A stretch of 64,000 nt of DNA from contig NZ_FNUC01000003.1 in the NCBI RefSeq assembly GCF_900106035.1, positions 992,001-1,056,000 of the forward strand, given 5' to 3'. The DNA is from Jiangella alba. Lineage in GTDB: Bacteria > Actinomycetota > Actinomycetes > Jiangellales > Jiangellaceae. Position numbers and translations under genes: made by a program. Positions 8,010 to 16,388 of this stretch are shown piece by piece. The notes beneath the pieces were generated by a model. The model saw nothing but the letters and a program-made list of their open reading frames with translations, had not been told where the DNA came from and made no database searches. Position 1 is the first letter of the stretch. Each line of letters opens with the position of its first letter.

Positions 8010-9168
8010 CGTTCGGGTTCCCTTCGCTCCAGCCGATGTCGGCGCGGCCGTGCCGGTCTCGGTGGTGGGGGTGGGCGACGTCGTGCATCTGGAAGGCGAA
8101 CCGGTGCTGCAGGTAGTAGCGCGCCTGCTCGCCGTTAAGGCCGGCCAGCACGGCAGCGCGGTCAGTCAGGCGCGTCACCTGGGCGCCCTGCCCGCCGGGC
8201 AGGCTTCGCGCCGCATCGACGATTTCGTGCGCCATCGGCCGGCGGTGTGCGGTGCGGCAGCGGTCGACCTGGCTGAGGGGGCAGATGTCGCATAGTTCGC
8301 GGATGCCGTAGTGGCCGTTGTAATCGGGGAGGTTGTGCGCGTAGGACACCGCACAGGAGGTCTTACGGAACAGCGCTCCACCACCCTGGGCCCTGAAAGC
8401 GGCCAGGACCCGCTGCTCCAGCGTCTCGGGGACGATCTTGCGTCGTGCGGTGCTGGAGTAGGGCTCGGTGAGTCCGTGCTGCCGGTAGTAGGCGGCGATC
8501 TCGTCCCGGTAGAACAACCCGGTGAACACGGTTGCGTCTGCGGCCCGGCTCAGCTTGACGGCGTCGGCGAGATGCGCGCTGGAGTCGTTGAGCCCCGGCA
8601 CGAGCGGCCGCCAGTACAGGATGGTGCGATAGCGGCGTGCGGGTCGCGTGCTGGCGACGTGTAGCGACCGGGCCGCGATGTGCGACGGGAACGGTTCGAT
8701 CGACGTGTCGGCGATCCCGGAGTAGGTGAAGAGCAGGGTAACTCTGATCTTGCGCAGGGCGTCGAGTCGGGTGCAGTCCTCGGGCTTGACCTGATGCCGT
8801 GTGATCACGAGGACGTGGTTGGTCAGTCGGCGGGCGTCCAGGTCGGCTAGGACGGCGAACAGGCTTTCCTTGACCCGCGGGAGGAAAGGGTCGGTCGCGC
8901 GGTTGAACACCTGGATCGGCGTGACGTGCGGCTGGAAGTACCGATGACCGACCAGCTCTGCGACGGCGTCGCCGTCGGGCATGATTGCCTTCGGAACTCG
9001 CTGGTCCCACACACCGTAGGTGTGCCTGATGCAGTACGCGCAGTCCAACGGACACCCGACCACATGGTTCAAGGACAGCCCGGACTTGCGATACTCCACC
9101 ACCTCGCGCGCGCGTTCAGGCAGCCGCGATATCTCGTCTGGCCGGAGCAACGGCACAAAGGTCTGCAT
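8002..9168 (-). CDS. Radical SAM protein, spore photoproduct lyase-like
   Basis: This 388-residue protein has the radical SAM cluster C39-x3-C43-x2-C46 (GCPLDCAYC) early in the chain. Its N-terminal layout (ends in VVEYRKSGLSLNHVV before the cluster) recalls spore photoproduct lyase-like proteins. A C-terminal CDICPLSQVDRC and an earlier TSC may hold a further metal site. The start at 9168 has GAGGTG six bases before it. ATG 9183, also with AGGTG, is possible. It is the first gene of an overlapping operon with an exonuclease and a dTMP kinase homologue. The true substrate is unknown. A DNA-lesion or nucleotide role is inferred from the neighbours. Confidence 0.82.
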   Translation of the reverse strand: MQTFVPLLRPDEISRLPERAREVVEYRKSGLSLNHVVGCPLDCAYCIRHTYGVWDQRVPKAIMPDGDAVAELVGHRYFQPHVTPIQVFNRATDPFLPRVKESLFAVLADLDARRLTNHVLVITRHQVKPEDCTRLDALRKIRVTLLFTYSGIADTSIEPFPSHIAARSLHVASTRPARRYRTILYWRPLVPGLNDSSAHLADAVKLSRAADATVFTGLFYRDEIAAYYRQHGLTEPYSSTARRKIVPETLEQRVLAAFRAQGGGALFRKTSCAVSYAHNLPDYNGHYGIRELCDICPLSQVDRCRTAHRRPMAHEIVDAARSLPGGQGAQVTRLTDRAAVLAGLNGEQARYYLQHRFAFQMHDVAHPHHRDRHGRADIGWSEGNPNDE

Positions 9169-9363
9169 GTCGGCACCTCGCATGAATGCACCTGTGGGCG
9201 GCCCTAGTGGCGCGAGAGATATCACCATCTCGCGCCACCGGAACCGGCGGGCCGGGAAATTCGGCCAACGCAGGGACCATAACCATTCATTGAACGGCTC
9301 GGAAGGTAGATTGCGCGCTTTTGCTGACGCAGCGTCGGACTTCGCGCGATGCTGCAATTCGCG

Positions 9364-10209
9364 TCAAGATGTCCGCCGGGTTTCTGCTATCGAGCGGGTG
9401 ATCAGCGCGCGTGCGCTGGCCTGGTAACTGGCTAGCTCCGCGTAATCTGCGAACAGGGCCACGTAGCGGGTGACCTCGGAGGGTTCGGCGGTGGTCACCG
9501 ACGCGGTGATGGTCTCTACGATTACGGTCTCGTTGTCGTAGATCGCGAAACCGTGTAGCGGAGCCTTGACGCTGAGCTGCCGCTCGAACGGGATGATCCC
9601 GAGACGCAGGCGGGAGGATCCAGCAATCCCGAGGAGCCTGTCGAGCTGCCCCTCCATGACCTCGGCGTCGCAGAGGCGGTACCGCAAGGCGGCCTCAGTG
9701 ACTATGAAGTGAAAAGACCTATGGCGGTCGTAGAGAATGCGTTGACGTTCCATGCGAGCGGCCACGGCCTCGTCGATGTCCTCGTGCGACCCTGAGTATC
9801 TTAGACCGCTGGAGAAGCGTGAACGTGCATACTCGGCGGTCTGGAGGAGGCCGGGAATAACGACGGTCTCCACGTTGTGCATGAAGGACAGGTCAGCCTC
9901 AAAGGTCGCAAAGGTTCGTTGGCCATGTCCCATGCCCTCGCGGAATTTTCGGCGGTGCTCGACATAATGGCCGTCGAGATTTCGAAGAGCGGCCACCAGA
10001 TCACCAGCCTGGTCGGGCACCCCGCACGCATTCGCCCATTGCGTAACGTCGGTGTCCGACGGTGTCTGTTTCCCGCCTTCGATCCGTGACACCTTGCTGG
10101 GCTGCCACGACAGCGACTCCGCAAGCTGTTTGCCGTTGAGGCCGGAATGCTTGCGCAGCTCGCGGAGCCGCTGGCCGAGCGTCGCTCGCTCCCGCTGGAA
10201 GGTGGTCAC
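9364..10209 (-). CDS. XRE-family regulator with DUF5753 domain
   Basis: This 281-residue protein has an N-terminal HTH (LGQRLRELRKHSGLNGKQLAESLSWQPSKVSRIE, given here in parts as LRELRKHSGL and WQPSKVSRIEGG) and a C-terminal DUF5753 domain starting near FATFEADLSFMHNVE, with the typical VVIPGLLQTAEYAR. Such proteins are abundant in actinomycetes and often pair with a small partner (DUF397 or DUF6879). The GTG start follows the TGA of the DUF6879 gene directly, so the two are co-translated. It probably regulates its partner. Confidence 0.92.
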   Translation of the reverse strand: MTTFQRERATLGQRLRELRKHSGLNGKQLAESLSWQPSKVSRIEGGKQTPSDTDVTQWANACGVPDQAGDLVAALRNLDGHYVEHRRKFREGMGHGQRTFATFEADLSFMHNVETVVIPGLLQTAEYARSRFSSGLRYSGSHEDIDEAVAARMERQRILYDRHRSFHFIVTEAALRYRLCDAEVMEGQLDRLLGIAGSSRLRLGIIPFERQLSVKAPLHGFAIYDNETVIVETITASVTTAEPSEVTRYVALFADYAELASYQASARALITRSIAETRRTS

Positions 10210-10746
10210 TCAGGTCACGCCGTGGACGGCGGCGTACTCCTCCCTCCTGACTGCGTTCGCCCAAGCGACGTCGCGCCATCGGCAGCGCTCGGCGATGCCT
10301 GCGGGGTCGTCCACTATCAGAATGTCATCGATCTTGCCGTCGTCGCCGAAACTGAAGACCGCAGCGAGCTCGGAGTCGAATAGCCAGTAGTCCTCGTCTG
10401 GCAGCGAGAGCAATTCAGCGCGGTCGCGCGCGAGGTAGCGGATGTCCTCGCCGGCTTCGACGTTCACGCGTGATACGTGCAGCGAGTAGCGCGCATAGTC
10501 GTTGAGTGGCTCCGTCACGACGCGAACGCGCGACATCTGTTTGCCGGCAGCTAGATCGGCACGACGCTGTGTGGTCCACGTGTCGAGAAACGAGACGTCG
10601 ACCGGTTCGCCGGCCAGGAACTGAGCCAACGCCCGTGGCGTGTAGGGCTCGTTGTACGCCTCGCGGGTCTCGAGTCGGAAGGCTGTGCGCCGATAGGTGA
10701 GAAACAGTTCACGGACGGCGTCGCGCGTGACGGACTCTGGCGTCAC
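10210..10746 (-). CDS. DUF6879 family protein
   Basis: This 178-residue protein has the pattern of DUF6879 (FRLETREAYN, SRVRVVTEPLNDYARYSL, DYWLFDSELA, RCRWRDVAW). The GTG start overlaps the upstream small gene's stop as GTGA. DUF6879 genes are common next to XRE-DUF5753 genes in actinomycetes. Their biochemical role is not established. It is soluble, with no signal peptide or membrane segment. Together with its neighbours it may form a regulatory or toxin-antitoxin-like set. Confidence 0.88.
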   Translation of the reverse strand: MTPESVTRDAVRELFLTYRRTAFRLETREAYNEPYTPRALAQFLAGEPVDVSFLDTWTTQRRADLAAGKQMSRVRVVTEPLNDYARYSLHVSRVNVEAGEDIRYLARDRAELLSLPDEDYWLFDSELAAVFSFGDDGKIDDILIVDDPAGIAERCRWRDVAWANAVRREEYAAVHGVT

Positions 10747-10946
10747 GCGCGATCGGCCAGGTCGAGAACGTCTGCCGGCACCTCGACGTAGAACTCGTCG
10801 TCGGCGACGTTGCGGAGGTCGGCGATCGCTTCCGGATCGGTCACGAGCTTGCCCTGGACCACGTACGTCCCGCGGTCCGTCGCGTACAGCGCAGGACAGC
10901 CGTCGACGTCCGAGCCGCCGGTCTTGCCGAGGTATCGAAGTCTCAT
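10743..10946 (-). CDS. Small hypothetical protein, 67 residues, first of the DUF6879 operon
   Basis: This compact protein starts MRLRYLGKTGGS and is preceded by GGGAGG at a suitable distance. It contains a short beta-rich region (ALYATDRGTYVVQG) and an acidic C-terminus (EFYVEVPADVLDLAD). Similar small proteins precede DUF6879 genes in actinomycetes. The stop overlaps the start of the DUF6879 gene. The operon promoter should lie in 10947-11135, where no clear motif was identified. Confidence 0.75.
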   Translation of the reverse strand: MRLRYLGKTGGSDVDGCPALYATDRGTYVVQGKLVTDPEAIADLRNVADDEFYVEVPADVLDLADRA

Positions 10947-11135
10947 GGCGTTCCCTCCCGGGGATGAGGTGAGCTGAGGACCGCACCGTAGCCCGCCCGC
11001 ACGTCACCGTGGAAGCAAATTGCGATCGATTGCGATTGCCAGCCTGGGTTCGCAGTCCTTGCGATCGTTCTGACGGCTACGGAGAGAGCAGAAGTAGGCG
11101 TGTGGATGTTCTGAGTAGTACTGGTGGTCGCATGA

Positions 11136-11672
11136 TCACTGGCGGATGATCGAGTACAGTAGGGAGTCGCGCCAAGCGCCGTTGGTGAAGACGTGATCGC
11201 GTAGTCGCCCTTCGTACTCCATGCCGACGCGCTTCACAACGGCGATAGAGGCAGCGTTCTGCGGGCCGATGGCGGCTGTGATCCGGTGCAGATCGAGGAC
11301 GTCCCACGCGAAGCGGATCACCGTGCCGACGGCGTCGGTCGCGTAGCCGCGTCCCCAGTGATCGGCCGCGACGGCATAGCCGATCTTGGCGGCGCGAACC
11401 CCGGAGTGGGCGAGCCGGATAAAGCCCACAGGGAGCGGGCCGGCCTGCGGTTGGATCGCAAGGTAGTACTCGGCGCGAGGATCTGCCTTGGCGCTGCTGA
11501 GCATGTGGGTCAGCATCGTGCTCGCCTGGCCGCGGCTGCGGCTGTCGAAAGAGAGGAAGGTCGTTACGCGGTCGTCACCTACGACGCCGGCGATGGTGTC
11601 GAGGTCGTCGGGTGCGAACTCGCGCAGGATGACCTGTGATCCGGATAGGTTCAGCGGGTAGGTGTCGGTCAT
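11136..11672 (-). CDS. GNAT N-acetyltransferase, RimJ/RimL-like
   Basis: This 178-residue protein is of the Acetyltransf_3 type. It shows LREFAPDDLDTIAGVV at the start, the acetyl-CoA loop GYAVAADHWGRGYATDAV and the late motif NAASIAVVKRVGMEYEGRLRD. It is likely a protein or small-molecule acetyltransferase, and the substrate cannot be predicted. The start overlaps the stop of the upstream TPR regulator by four bases, so the two form an operon. Confidence 0.9.
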   Translation of the reverse strand: MTDTYPLNLSGSQVILREFAPDDLDTIAGVVGDDRVTTFLSFDSRSRGQASTMLTHMLSSAKADPRAEYYLAIQPQAGPLPVGFIRLAHSGVRAAKIGYAVAADHWGRGYATDAVGTVIRFAWDVLDLHRITAAIGPQNAASIAVVKRVGMEYEGRLRDHVFTNGAWRDSLLYSIIRQ

Positions 11673-12964
11673 CGCTCGATCGCGGTCAGTGCAGTGCGGC
11701 GGAAGACCTCGATCTCCTCTTGAAGCTCGGCCGCTTCAGACGATCGGATACCGGAGTTCATCAGTGCTCCATGCACGCGATCTACCGAGGAGGCGATGCC
11801 ATGGATTCTCTGATCGGGCGGCAGCTCGAGCACGGGCCGGACGGCCTCGATCGCGCCGCCGAGCTCCTGACGGCGAATGCGTGCGAGGGCTAGGTCGCTC
11901 ATAGCGCCAGCCTCATCGCCGAAGGCCCAGTCGTCGTCGTGTGCGGCGTAGGCGGTCACTGCGGCTTCACCGTATCGCTCAGCGTCGGCTCCGGCCGATG
12001 GGAACCAGGCGAGAGCATCGGCGGCGTAGTACAACTGGCGGCTGCGGGAGAAGGTGCAGATGCCACCGAGATCGTCGAGATCGTCTTGTTCCGCGCGGTC
12101 AAGTGCGGACTCCGCCCGTCCGATGGCAGTGCGCGTTTCGTCGATGCGCCCGAGAGCGGCCCACGCTCGGGCCTCGCTTGCCGGGAGCCAAACGGCGGCC
12201 GTCGAGCCTGCACGTTCGGCGAACTCGGCGCCCCGCTGGGCGTAGCGCACGGCGTCACGTGGGCGTCCAGACCAGTAGCTGAACTGGCTTTCCAGTCCAT
12301 TGATCCATGCGCGCAGGCCGTCGTGGCCGGCCTGCTCGGCGCAGAGGAGCGCGGTGCGCGCATGAGTCATGGCCGCTGGAGTACGTCCCAGGTCGTGTGA
12401 GGACTTGGCGACCAGGCCCGAGGTGACCGCGGTCAGGAAGTAGAGCCGACGTAGGTGCATCGGGTGCTGCTGCGGGGTCTCGATCAGGTCCATCAGGTCA
12501 CCTTGGACCTTGATCAAACTGGGGAGCAGCTGAAGGACCGGCCGCTGCGGGTAGTCGGTCGCGAGCGATCGAACCTCGTCGTAGATCTGCTCCATCGCTT
12601 CGTCGGTCAGTCGCGAGCGCGACCGCTCACCGAAGGCTCGTGCGCGTTCAGCCGCCATGTCGACCTCGTCTCCCAATCCGGAGTGTCCGCCGGTTGCATC
12701 GGTTGGATCCGAGGGAGGAGGTGACAGCAGCTCGTCAACGGACCGATTGAAGAGGAGCCGGAGCACTCGTCGCGTTGACGCACTCGGCGTGCGCCCGCGG
12801 GTCTCGGCGCGTGCCATCCGCCCAAGGTGGCGCGGGCTCACCGTCGCACTGATCCCCGCCCTCTTCGCGGTGACCTCGAACTCCTGAGCGGCGTCTTCGA
12901 AGGTCCAGTCCTTCTGGGTGATGAGCCAATGAAGGAGAGTCGCAGGCCGCAGCTGCTCCGCCAC
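11669..12964 (-). CDS. Large transcriptional regulator with N-terminal HTH and TPR-like helices
   Basis: This 431-residue protein starts at a GTG with GGGAGGTG seven bases upstream. The N-terminus (LLHWLITQKDWTFEDAAQEFEVTAK) recalls actinobacterial HTH proteins without a standard XRE sequence. From about residue 110 the chain is helical with TPR-like pairs (RTALLCAEQAGHDGLRAWI, RYAQRGAEFAERAGS, RTAIGRAESALDRAEQDD). Such Streptomyces-type regulators bind a ligand or peptide through the TPR part. It is coupled to the GNAT gene. Three direct repeats lie about 70-120 bp upstream of the start. Confidence 0.8.
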   Translation of the reverse strand: MAEQLRPATLLHWLITQKDWTFEDAAQEFEVTAKRAGISATVSPRHLGRMARAETRGRTPSASTRRVLRLLFNRSVDELLSPPPSDPTDATGGHSGLGDEVDMAAERARAFGERSRSRLTDEAMEQIYDEVRSLATDYPQRPVLQLLPSLIKVQGDLMDLIETPQQHPMHLRRLYFLTAVTSGLVAKSSHDLGRTPAAMTHARTALLCAEQAGHDGLRAWINGLESQFSYWSGRPRDAVRYAQRGAEFAERAGSTAAVWLPASEARAWAALGRIDETRTAIGRAESALDRAEQDDLDDLGGICTFSRSRQLYYAADALAWFPSAGADAERYGEAAVTAYAAHDDDWAFGDEAGAMSDLALARIRRQELGGAIEAVRPVLELPPDQRIHGIASSVDRVHGALMNSGIRSSEAAELQEEIEVFRRTALTAIER

Positions 12965-13033
12965 GTCGTCACCTCCCATCCCTCTACGAGCAAGCATCGC
13001 GCTCCAACCCTGTCGCGGAAACCGATGTCACTG

Positions 13034-13084
13034 AGATGTCCTGCCGGGTCCCCTAGATGTCCGTCGGCGGCGGTCGAGATGTCC
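13034..13084. repeat. Three AGATGTCC direct repeats, 21-22 bp spacing
   Basis: AGATGTCC occurs at 13034-13041, 13055-13062 and 13077-13084. A weaker relative, CGATGTCA, occurs just before them. The spacing is two helix turns, so all copies face the same side of DNA. They lie upstream of the minus-strand TPR regulator (start 12964) and also upstream of the plus-strand small-gene operon (start 13325). They look like an operator for a regulator binding head-to-tail. The binding protein is unknown. Confidence 0.55.
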
Positions 13085-13324
13085 GGACCACTGACAAGAC
13101 GATTTCGACATGGTCAACGTTACCCGTCACCGCATCGGCGGTCTGGTCCGTGGAGTGGGTTCGGCCCGCCAGCCGATCGACCCTGTGGTCATCTCGCACG
13201 CCCAGGCGACGGTCGGCTCAGTCCAGCGATTCCGGGCGCGAAGTGGCTCGACGTCCTCGGACTCCTGGGCTGCACGACGCCGACGGGTCCCGCGGTACAC
13301 GTCCGTCAGTGTTGGAGAGTTGCG

Positions 13325-13555
13325 ATGACTGGCTTCACTGCGCGTGTGCAGGGTTATGGCCTTGTTGACTGGTCGCCGGAGCGCATCGACGACTACGCCT
13401 CGGCGGTGCGGGCGGCCCATGTGCCGTTGGGTCGCTGGCTGCCGACTCGTCGATCCACCTGTGCGGCGTGTCGCGAGGCTTGGCCGTGCGCCATGGCTGG
13501 CTGGGCCGAGCACTGGCGACGCAGCCTCACGCGTCGAGAATCCACCCGCTCGTGA
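13325..13555 (+). CDS. Small hypothetical protein with cysteine cluster, 76 residues
   Basis: The start is MTGFTARVQGYGLVDW with GGAGAG in front. The middle holds CAACREAWPC, a possible metal-binding cluster. It is Arg- and Trp-rich. The family was not identified. Its TGA overlaps the GTG of the next gene as GTGA, so it begins a chain of small genes reading plus. Confidence 0.6.
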   Translation: MTGFTARVQGYGLVDWSPERIDDYASAVRAAHVPLGRWLPTRRSTCAACREAWPCAMAGWAEHWRRSLTRRESTRS

Positions 13556-13776
13556 CCTTGGGCGCGTACATCTTGCCGTCGTCGCTGTCCGGGTGCCTGT
13601 TGGACTATCTCTTGGTCTCCGACGCCGGCGGCCCGGTCACCGACCGGCCGCTGTCTTACGGCGCGCCGCTCCCTGACGGCGCTGACGCCGAGCTGTTCGA
13701 CCTCGGCTATGCCCGGCTCGATGCCTGGACCGCGACCGGCGGCGGCTGGCACTGCACGGTCGAGCCTCACATCTGA
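13552..13776 (+). CDS. Small hypothetical protein, 74 residues
   Basis: It starts at a GTG that overlaps the preceding stop. The chain begins VTLGAYILPSSLSGCLLDYLL and ends ATGGGWHCTVEPHI. No known domain was recognised. Coupling to the previous frame and coding-like composition support it. A longer ATG frame from 13468 is possible but lacks support. Confidence 0.5.
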   Translation: MTLGAYILPSSLSGCLLDYLLVSDAGGPVTDRPLSYGAPLPDGADAELFDLGYARLDAWTATGGGWHCTVEPHI

Positions 13777-13801
13777 CACCTTGGAAGGGACGATCCTCGA
13801 T

Positions 13802-14008
13802 ATGGGCCTCACGCCCGGACAGATTCACGCTGTCGCTGACCGGCTTCACGACATTGCTCGCAGCGCTCAGCGGAGCGGCTGGACCCCTGCCCGTGTCCAC
13901 CGTGCGGTCGACGCAGCGCTCGAGCAGCTGCAGGACGTTGAAGGGCCCGACGGTGCGGAGAGGACGTTCCCGACGATGCGGATCTGCTACGAAGCGGAGT
14001 CCGCATGA
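13802..14008 (+). CDS. Small hypothetical helical protein, 68 residues
   Basis: MGLTPGQIHAVADRLHDIA and the following RSGWTPARVHRAVDAALEQLQ suggest two amphipathic helices. It is acidic toward the end. GGAAGGGA lies upstream at a rather long distance. Its stop overlaps the next start as ATGA. Family unknown. Confidence 0.5.
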   Translation: MGLTPGQIHAVADRLHDIARSAQRSGWTPARVHRAVDAALEQLQDVEGPDGAERTFPTMRICYEAESA

Positions 14009-14283
14009 CGACCCGCAGCCTTGCCCAGCCCGACAGGTGCGCGCGCAAATGGTGCGAGGAGGCCGGCGAGCACGAGGTGCACCGCCAGTACCTGACGGCG
14101 TTCCGCACTACTGAGGGCCGCTCGATCGGGGTGAACGTCGTGCAGGTAGGTGATCAGCCGCAGGCTGTCGAGCTGACGATGCTTCCGCGCCGAGGCCGGG
14201 ACCTGAGCATCGTGTTCCAGGTCGCCAACGCCGAAGCGATCGCCAGGGGCATGCGTGCCGGTGCCCGGCGCGCGGGGCAGTAG
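14005..14283 (+). CDS. Small hypothetical protein, 92 residues
   Basis: This is the last of the four small genes and overlaps the preceding one by four bases. It contains CARKWCEEAGEH near the start and a beta-like middle (GVNVVQVGDQPQAVELTMLP). The C-terminal half ends in an Arg/Ala-rich helix (AEAIARGMRAGARRAG). Cysteines at residues 12 and 17 may bind metal. Function unknown. Confidence 0.6.
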   Translation: MTTRSLAQPDRCARKWCEEAGEHEVHRQYLTAFRTTEGRSIGVNVVQVGDQPQAVELTMLPRRGRDLSIVFQVANAEAIARGMRAGARRAGQ

Positions 14284-14306
14284 CTGAGCAGGCCACCGTC
14301 CGGCCG

Positions 14307-15143
14307 TTACAACTGTGGGAATGGCGGGTCGGCTCGATCTGGATCCTGGCTCGCCGACGGCGGTCGTTGTGTCCTGTCGGCCGGTCGCTCTGGTGTGCGT
14401 GGATGCTGGGTACGTTCCTGGTCGTCGGTGTCGGCGTTGCTGTAGGCGGCCGCCATCAGGCCTCCTGACAACGGCGCGGGCGTGACGAGCACGATGATCT
14501 CCTGCGTGGGGTCGTGACGTTCATGTGCGTGGTAGCGGCCGGGCATCAGATGTTCGTGAGCATCGCCAGCGGGCCCCTCATAGAGTGGCGTTCCGTTCGG
14601 GTCGCCAGGGTGCGGCACGGTCACGTCTCGGTCTGCCTTCGCCGCGAACTCCTGCAGGACGGACCGAAGCTGGGGTCCGTGCAGGCCGTAACCAGGCTCC
14701 ACAGCCGAGGAACGCAGCGTGTCTCGCACGTGATCGACCGCGAGCAGGAACTGGTCCGCGGGCAGCCCGTCGGTCCGGACCTCAGAGGGACTGATCCCGG
14801 TCCAGGTCACGAACGTGAGGTCGGCGAGATGTCGATGCGCCATGGCCGACAGCCAGAGCGGGAAGCGCAGTCCGCCTTCTGCGCTGGCGCGGAACTCGTT
14901 GCCGGCGTCGACGAGCATGTGCGCCACCAGGCGCAGCGCTTCCCGGGCCGTTAGCGCGCGCTCGACGAACTCGTAGACGTGATCGTCGGACAGTATGCCC
15001 GGTAGGTCCGGATCGGTTGACCGCACCTGCCACGCGAGGCGGGTCGCCTTCTGCTCAGGATCCAGCCCGGCCGAGCTGACCCGCACTGACAGATGCAGGT
15101 CACCCACGGCGCAGTGCCTCTCTCGCATGTCTTCTGTCACCAT
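14307..15143 (-). CDS. Hypothetical protein, tandem paralogue A
   Basis: This protein of about 278 residues was not recognised as a known family. It shares many segments with the next gene upstream, for example LWLSAMA.RHL, FAA.ADRDV.VP.PGDP, LYEGPA and PGRY.AH. The start at 15143 follows GGGAG by about eight bases, and the same arrangement precedes the paralogue. It has a long Pro/Arg-rich disordered tail (after PLSGGLMAAAYSN). No signal peptide or membrane segment is seen. Confidence 0.65.
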   Translation of the reverse strand: MVTEDMRERHCAVGDLHLSVRVSSAGLDPEQKATRLAWQVRSTDPDLPGILSDDHVYEFVERALTAREALRLVAHMLVDAGNEFRASAEGGLRFPLWLSAMAHRHLADLTFVTWTGISPSEVRTDGLPADQFLLAVDHVRDTLRSSAVEPGYGLHGPQLRSVLQEFAAKADRDVTVPHPGDPNGTPLYEGPAGDAHEHLMPGRYHAHERHDPTQEIIVLVTPAPLSGGLMAAAYSNADTDDQERTQHPRTPERPADRTQRPPSASQDPDRADPPFPQL

Positions 15144-15512
15144 CGCGTCTCCCATCGCAACCGTGTCGGTTGGGCTGACATGGCTCAGGTACACGGGCTC
15201 ACCCACGCCGCCCTCGCCCGCGCATGACGCCCATGTCCCGATCACGGCAGGTGCGTCAGCACCGGGCCGGCGCCGCCCCGCCGCGTGGTGCGCCGAGGGG
15301 TTCACTCACCGACGCCGGCGATATGGCCAGGATGGCGAACACCGCAGACTCATCCCGTGGGAGTGCTGGCTCCGGAGCGGATGACGAGTTAGCGGTGGAC
15401 GGGCCCGGTCGTCGGTAACTGGCCTCTCAGCCATCTCACGAGACCGAGCAACTGAGCAACTGAACCGCCTGGCCGCGGCCCGGCCGTACGGAGTTCGTGC
15501 CCGCGCGCCGTC
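15144..15512. other. Spacer between tandem paralogues, no gene seen
   Basis: About 370 bp without a convincing frame. It should contain the promoter of paralogue A. No repeat or clear -10/-35 was found. The sequence GGGAGA before both paralogue starts is shared, so the whole upstream unit may have been duplicated. Confidence 0.4.
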
Positions 15513-16388
15513 CTACAGCCCGGGCGCCAGCGGGTCGGCGCCCGAGTCTGGCGGCGCCGTCGGCGGCCGTGGCGTCCAGCCGCCGGACTGCCGCGGTGAG
15601 CGAGGCTGGTGGGGCGTGTCCGACGACGCACCCGGACCGTTCGTGGGCGGAGTGCGTGGCCGACCGGTCGGCCTGAGCCGAGTGAACGAGGCCGCCATCG
15701 GGCCGCCGGAGAGCTCTGACCTTGCGACGATCACGACGAGTCGCTGTCCAGGGTGGTGGCGCAGGTGCGCCTGATACCGGCCGGGCGACAGGCGTTGATG
15801 AGCTTCGCTGGCGGGTCCTTCATACAGCGGCGGACCGAGCGGATCACCAGGGTCCGGGACGGCGACGTCTCGGTCTGCCCTGGCCGCGAATCGCTGCAGA
15901 GCGGCAAGGGTGTTCGTGTCGAACACGCCGGGACCGCTCATCTGTGTCTCGGCGTGCAGTGCTTCCCGGGCGACCTCGACGGCCAGGAGCAGGCGGTCCG
16001 CGGGGATCCCGACCGTGACCATCTCGGCAGGGGTCACGCCGGTCAGGGCCACCATCTTCAAGTCGTTCAGGTGGCGGGCCGCCATCGCCGACAGCCAGAG
16101 CGGCAGCTCCATGGTGCCTGGATCCTGGGAGAAGAAGCCCTCGCCTGCCTCGACCAGCAGGCCGGCGAGCGCGCGCAGCCCGTCCCGAGCGGACAGTTCA
16201 CGATCGGCGACCTCGTGGAGATGATCGTCGAACAGCGTGCCGGGCAGGTGGGGATCGGCCGATGCCACCCGCCACGAGAACCGGGATATCAGCTCGCCGG
16301 GGCCGAGCGGGGCCGACGCGATGTACGACACCGACAGGTGTAGTGCACCTACGACGCTGTGCACTTCCTGGGGTTCCTCCGCAGCCAT
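15513..16388 (-). CDS. Hypothetical protein, tandem paralogue B
   Basis: This protein of about 291 residues matches the neighbour at 14307-15143 along most of its length: LHLSVSYIASAPLGP, FSWRVASADPHLPGTLFDDH, LWLSAMAARHLNDL, ADRLLLAVEVAREAL, AARADRDVAVPDPGDP. The start (MAAEEPQEVHS) has GGGAGAAG in front. The C-terminal 80 residues are Pro/Arg-rich and unordered. The role is unknown. It is divergent from the gene at 16600. Confidence 0.65.
   Translation of the reverse strand: MAAEEPQEVHSVVGALHLSVSYIASAPLGPGELISRFSWRVASADPHLPGTLFDDHLHEVADRELSARDGLRALAGLLVEAGEGFFSQDPGTMELPLWLSAMAARHLNDLKMVALTGVTPAEMVTVGIPADRLLLAVEVAREALHAETQMSGPGVFDTNTLAALQRFAARADRDVAVPDPGDPLGPPLYEGPASEAHQRLSPGRYQAHLRHHPGQRLVVIVARSELSGGPMAASFTRLRPTGRPRTPPTNGPGASSDTPHQPRSPRQSGGWTPRPPTAPPDSGADPLAPGL

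Noticed and set aside
12827-13324. Upstream extension of the 76-residue small protein
   Set aside because: The extension has no conserved features and runs across the repeat region; the ATG at 13325 has its own ribosome site.
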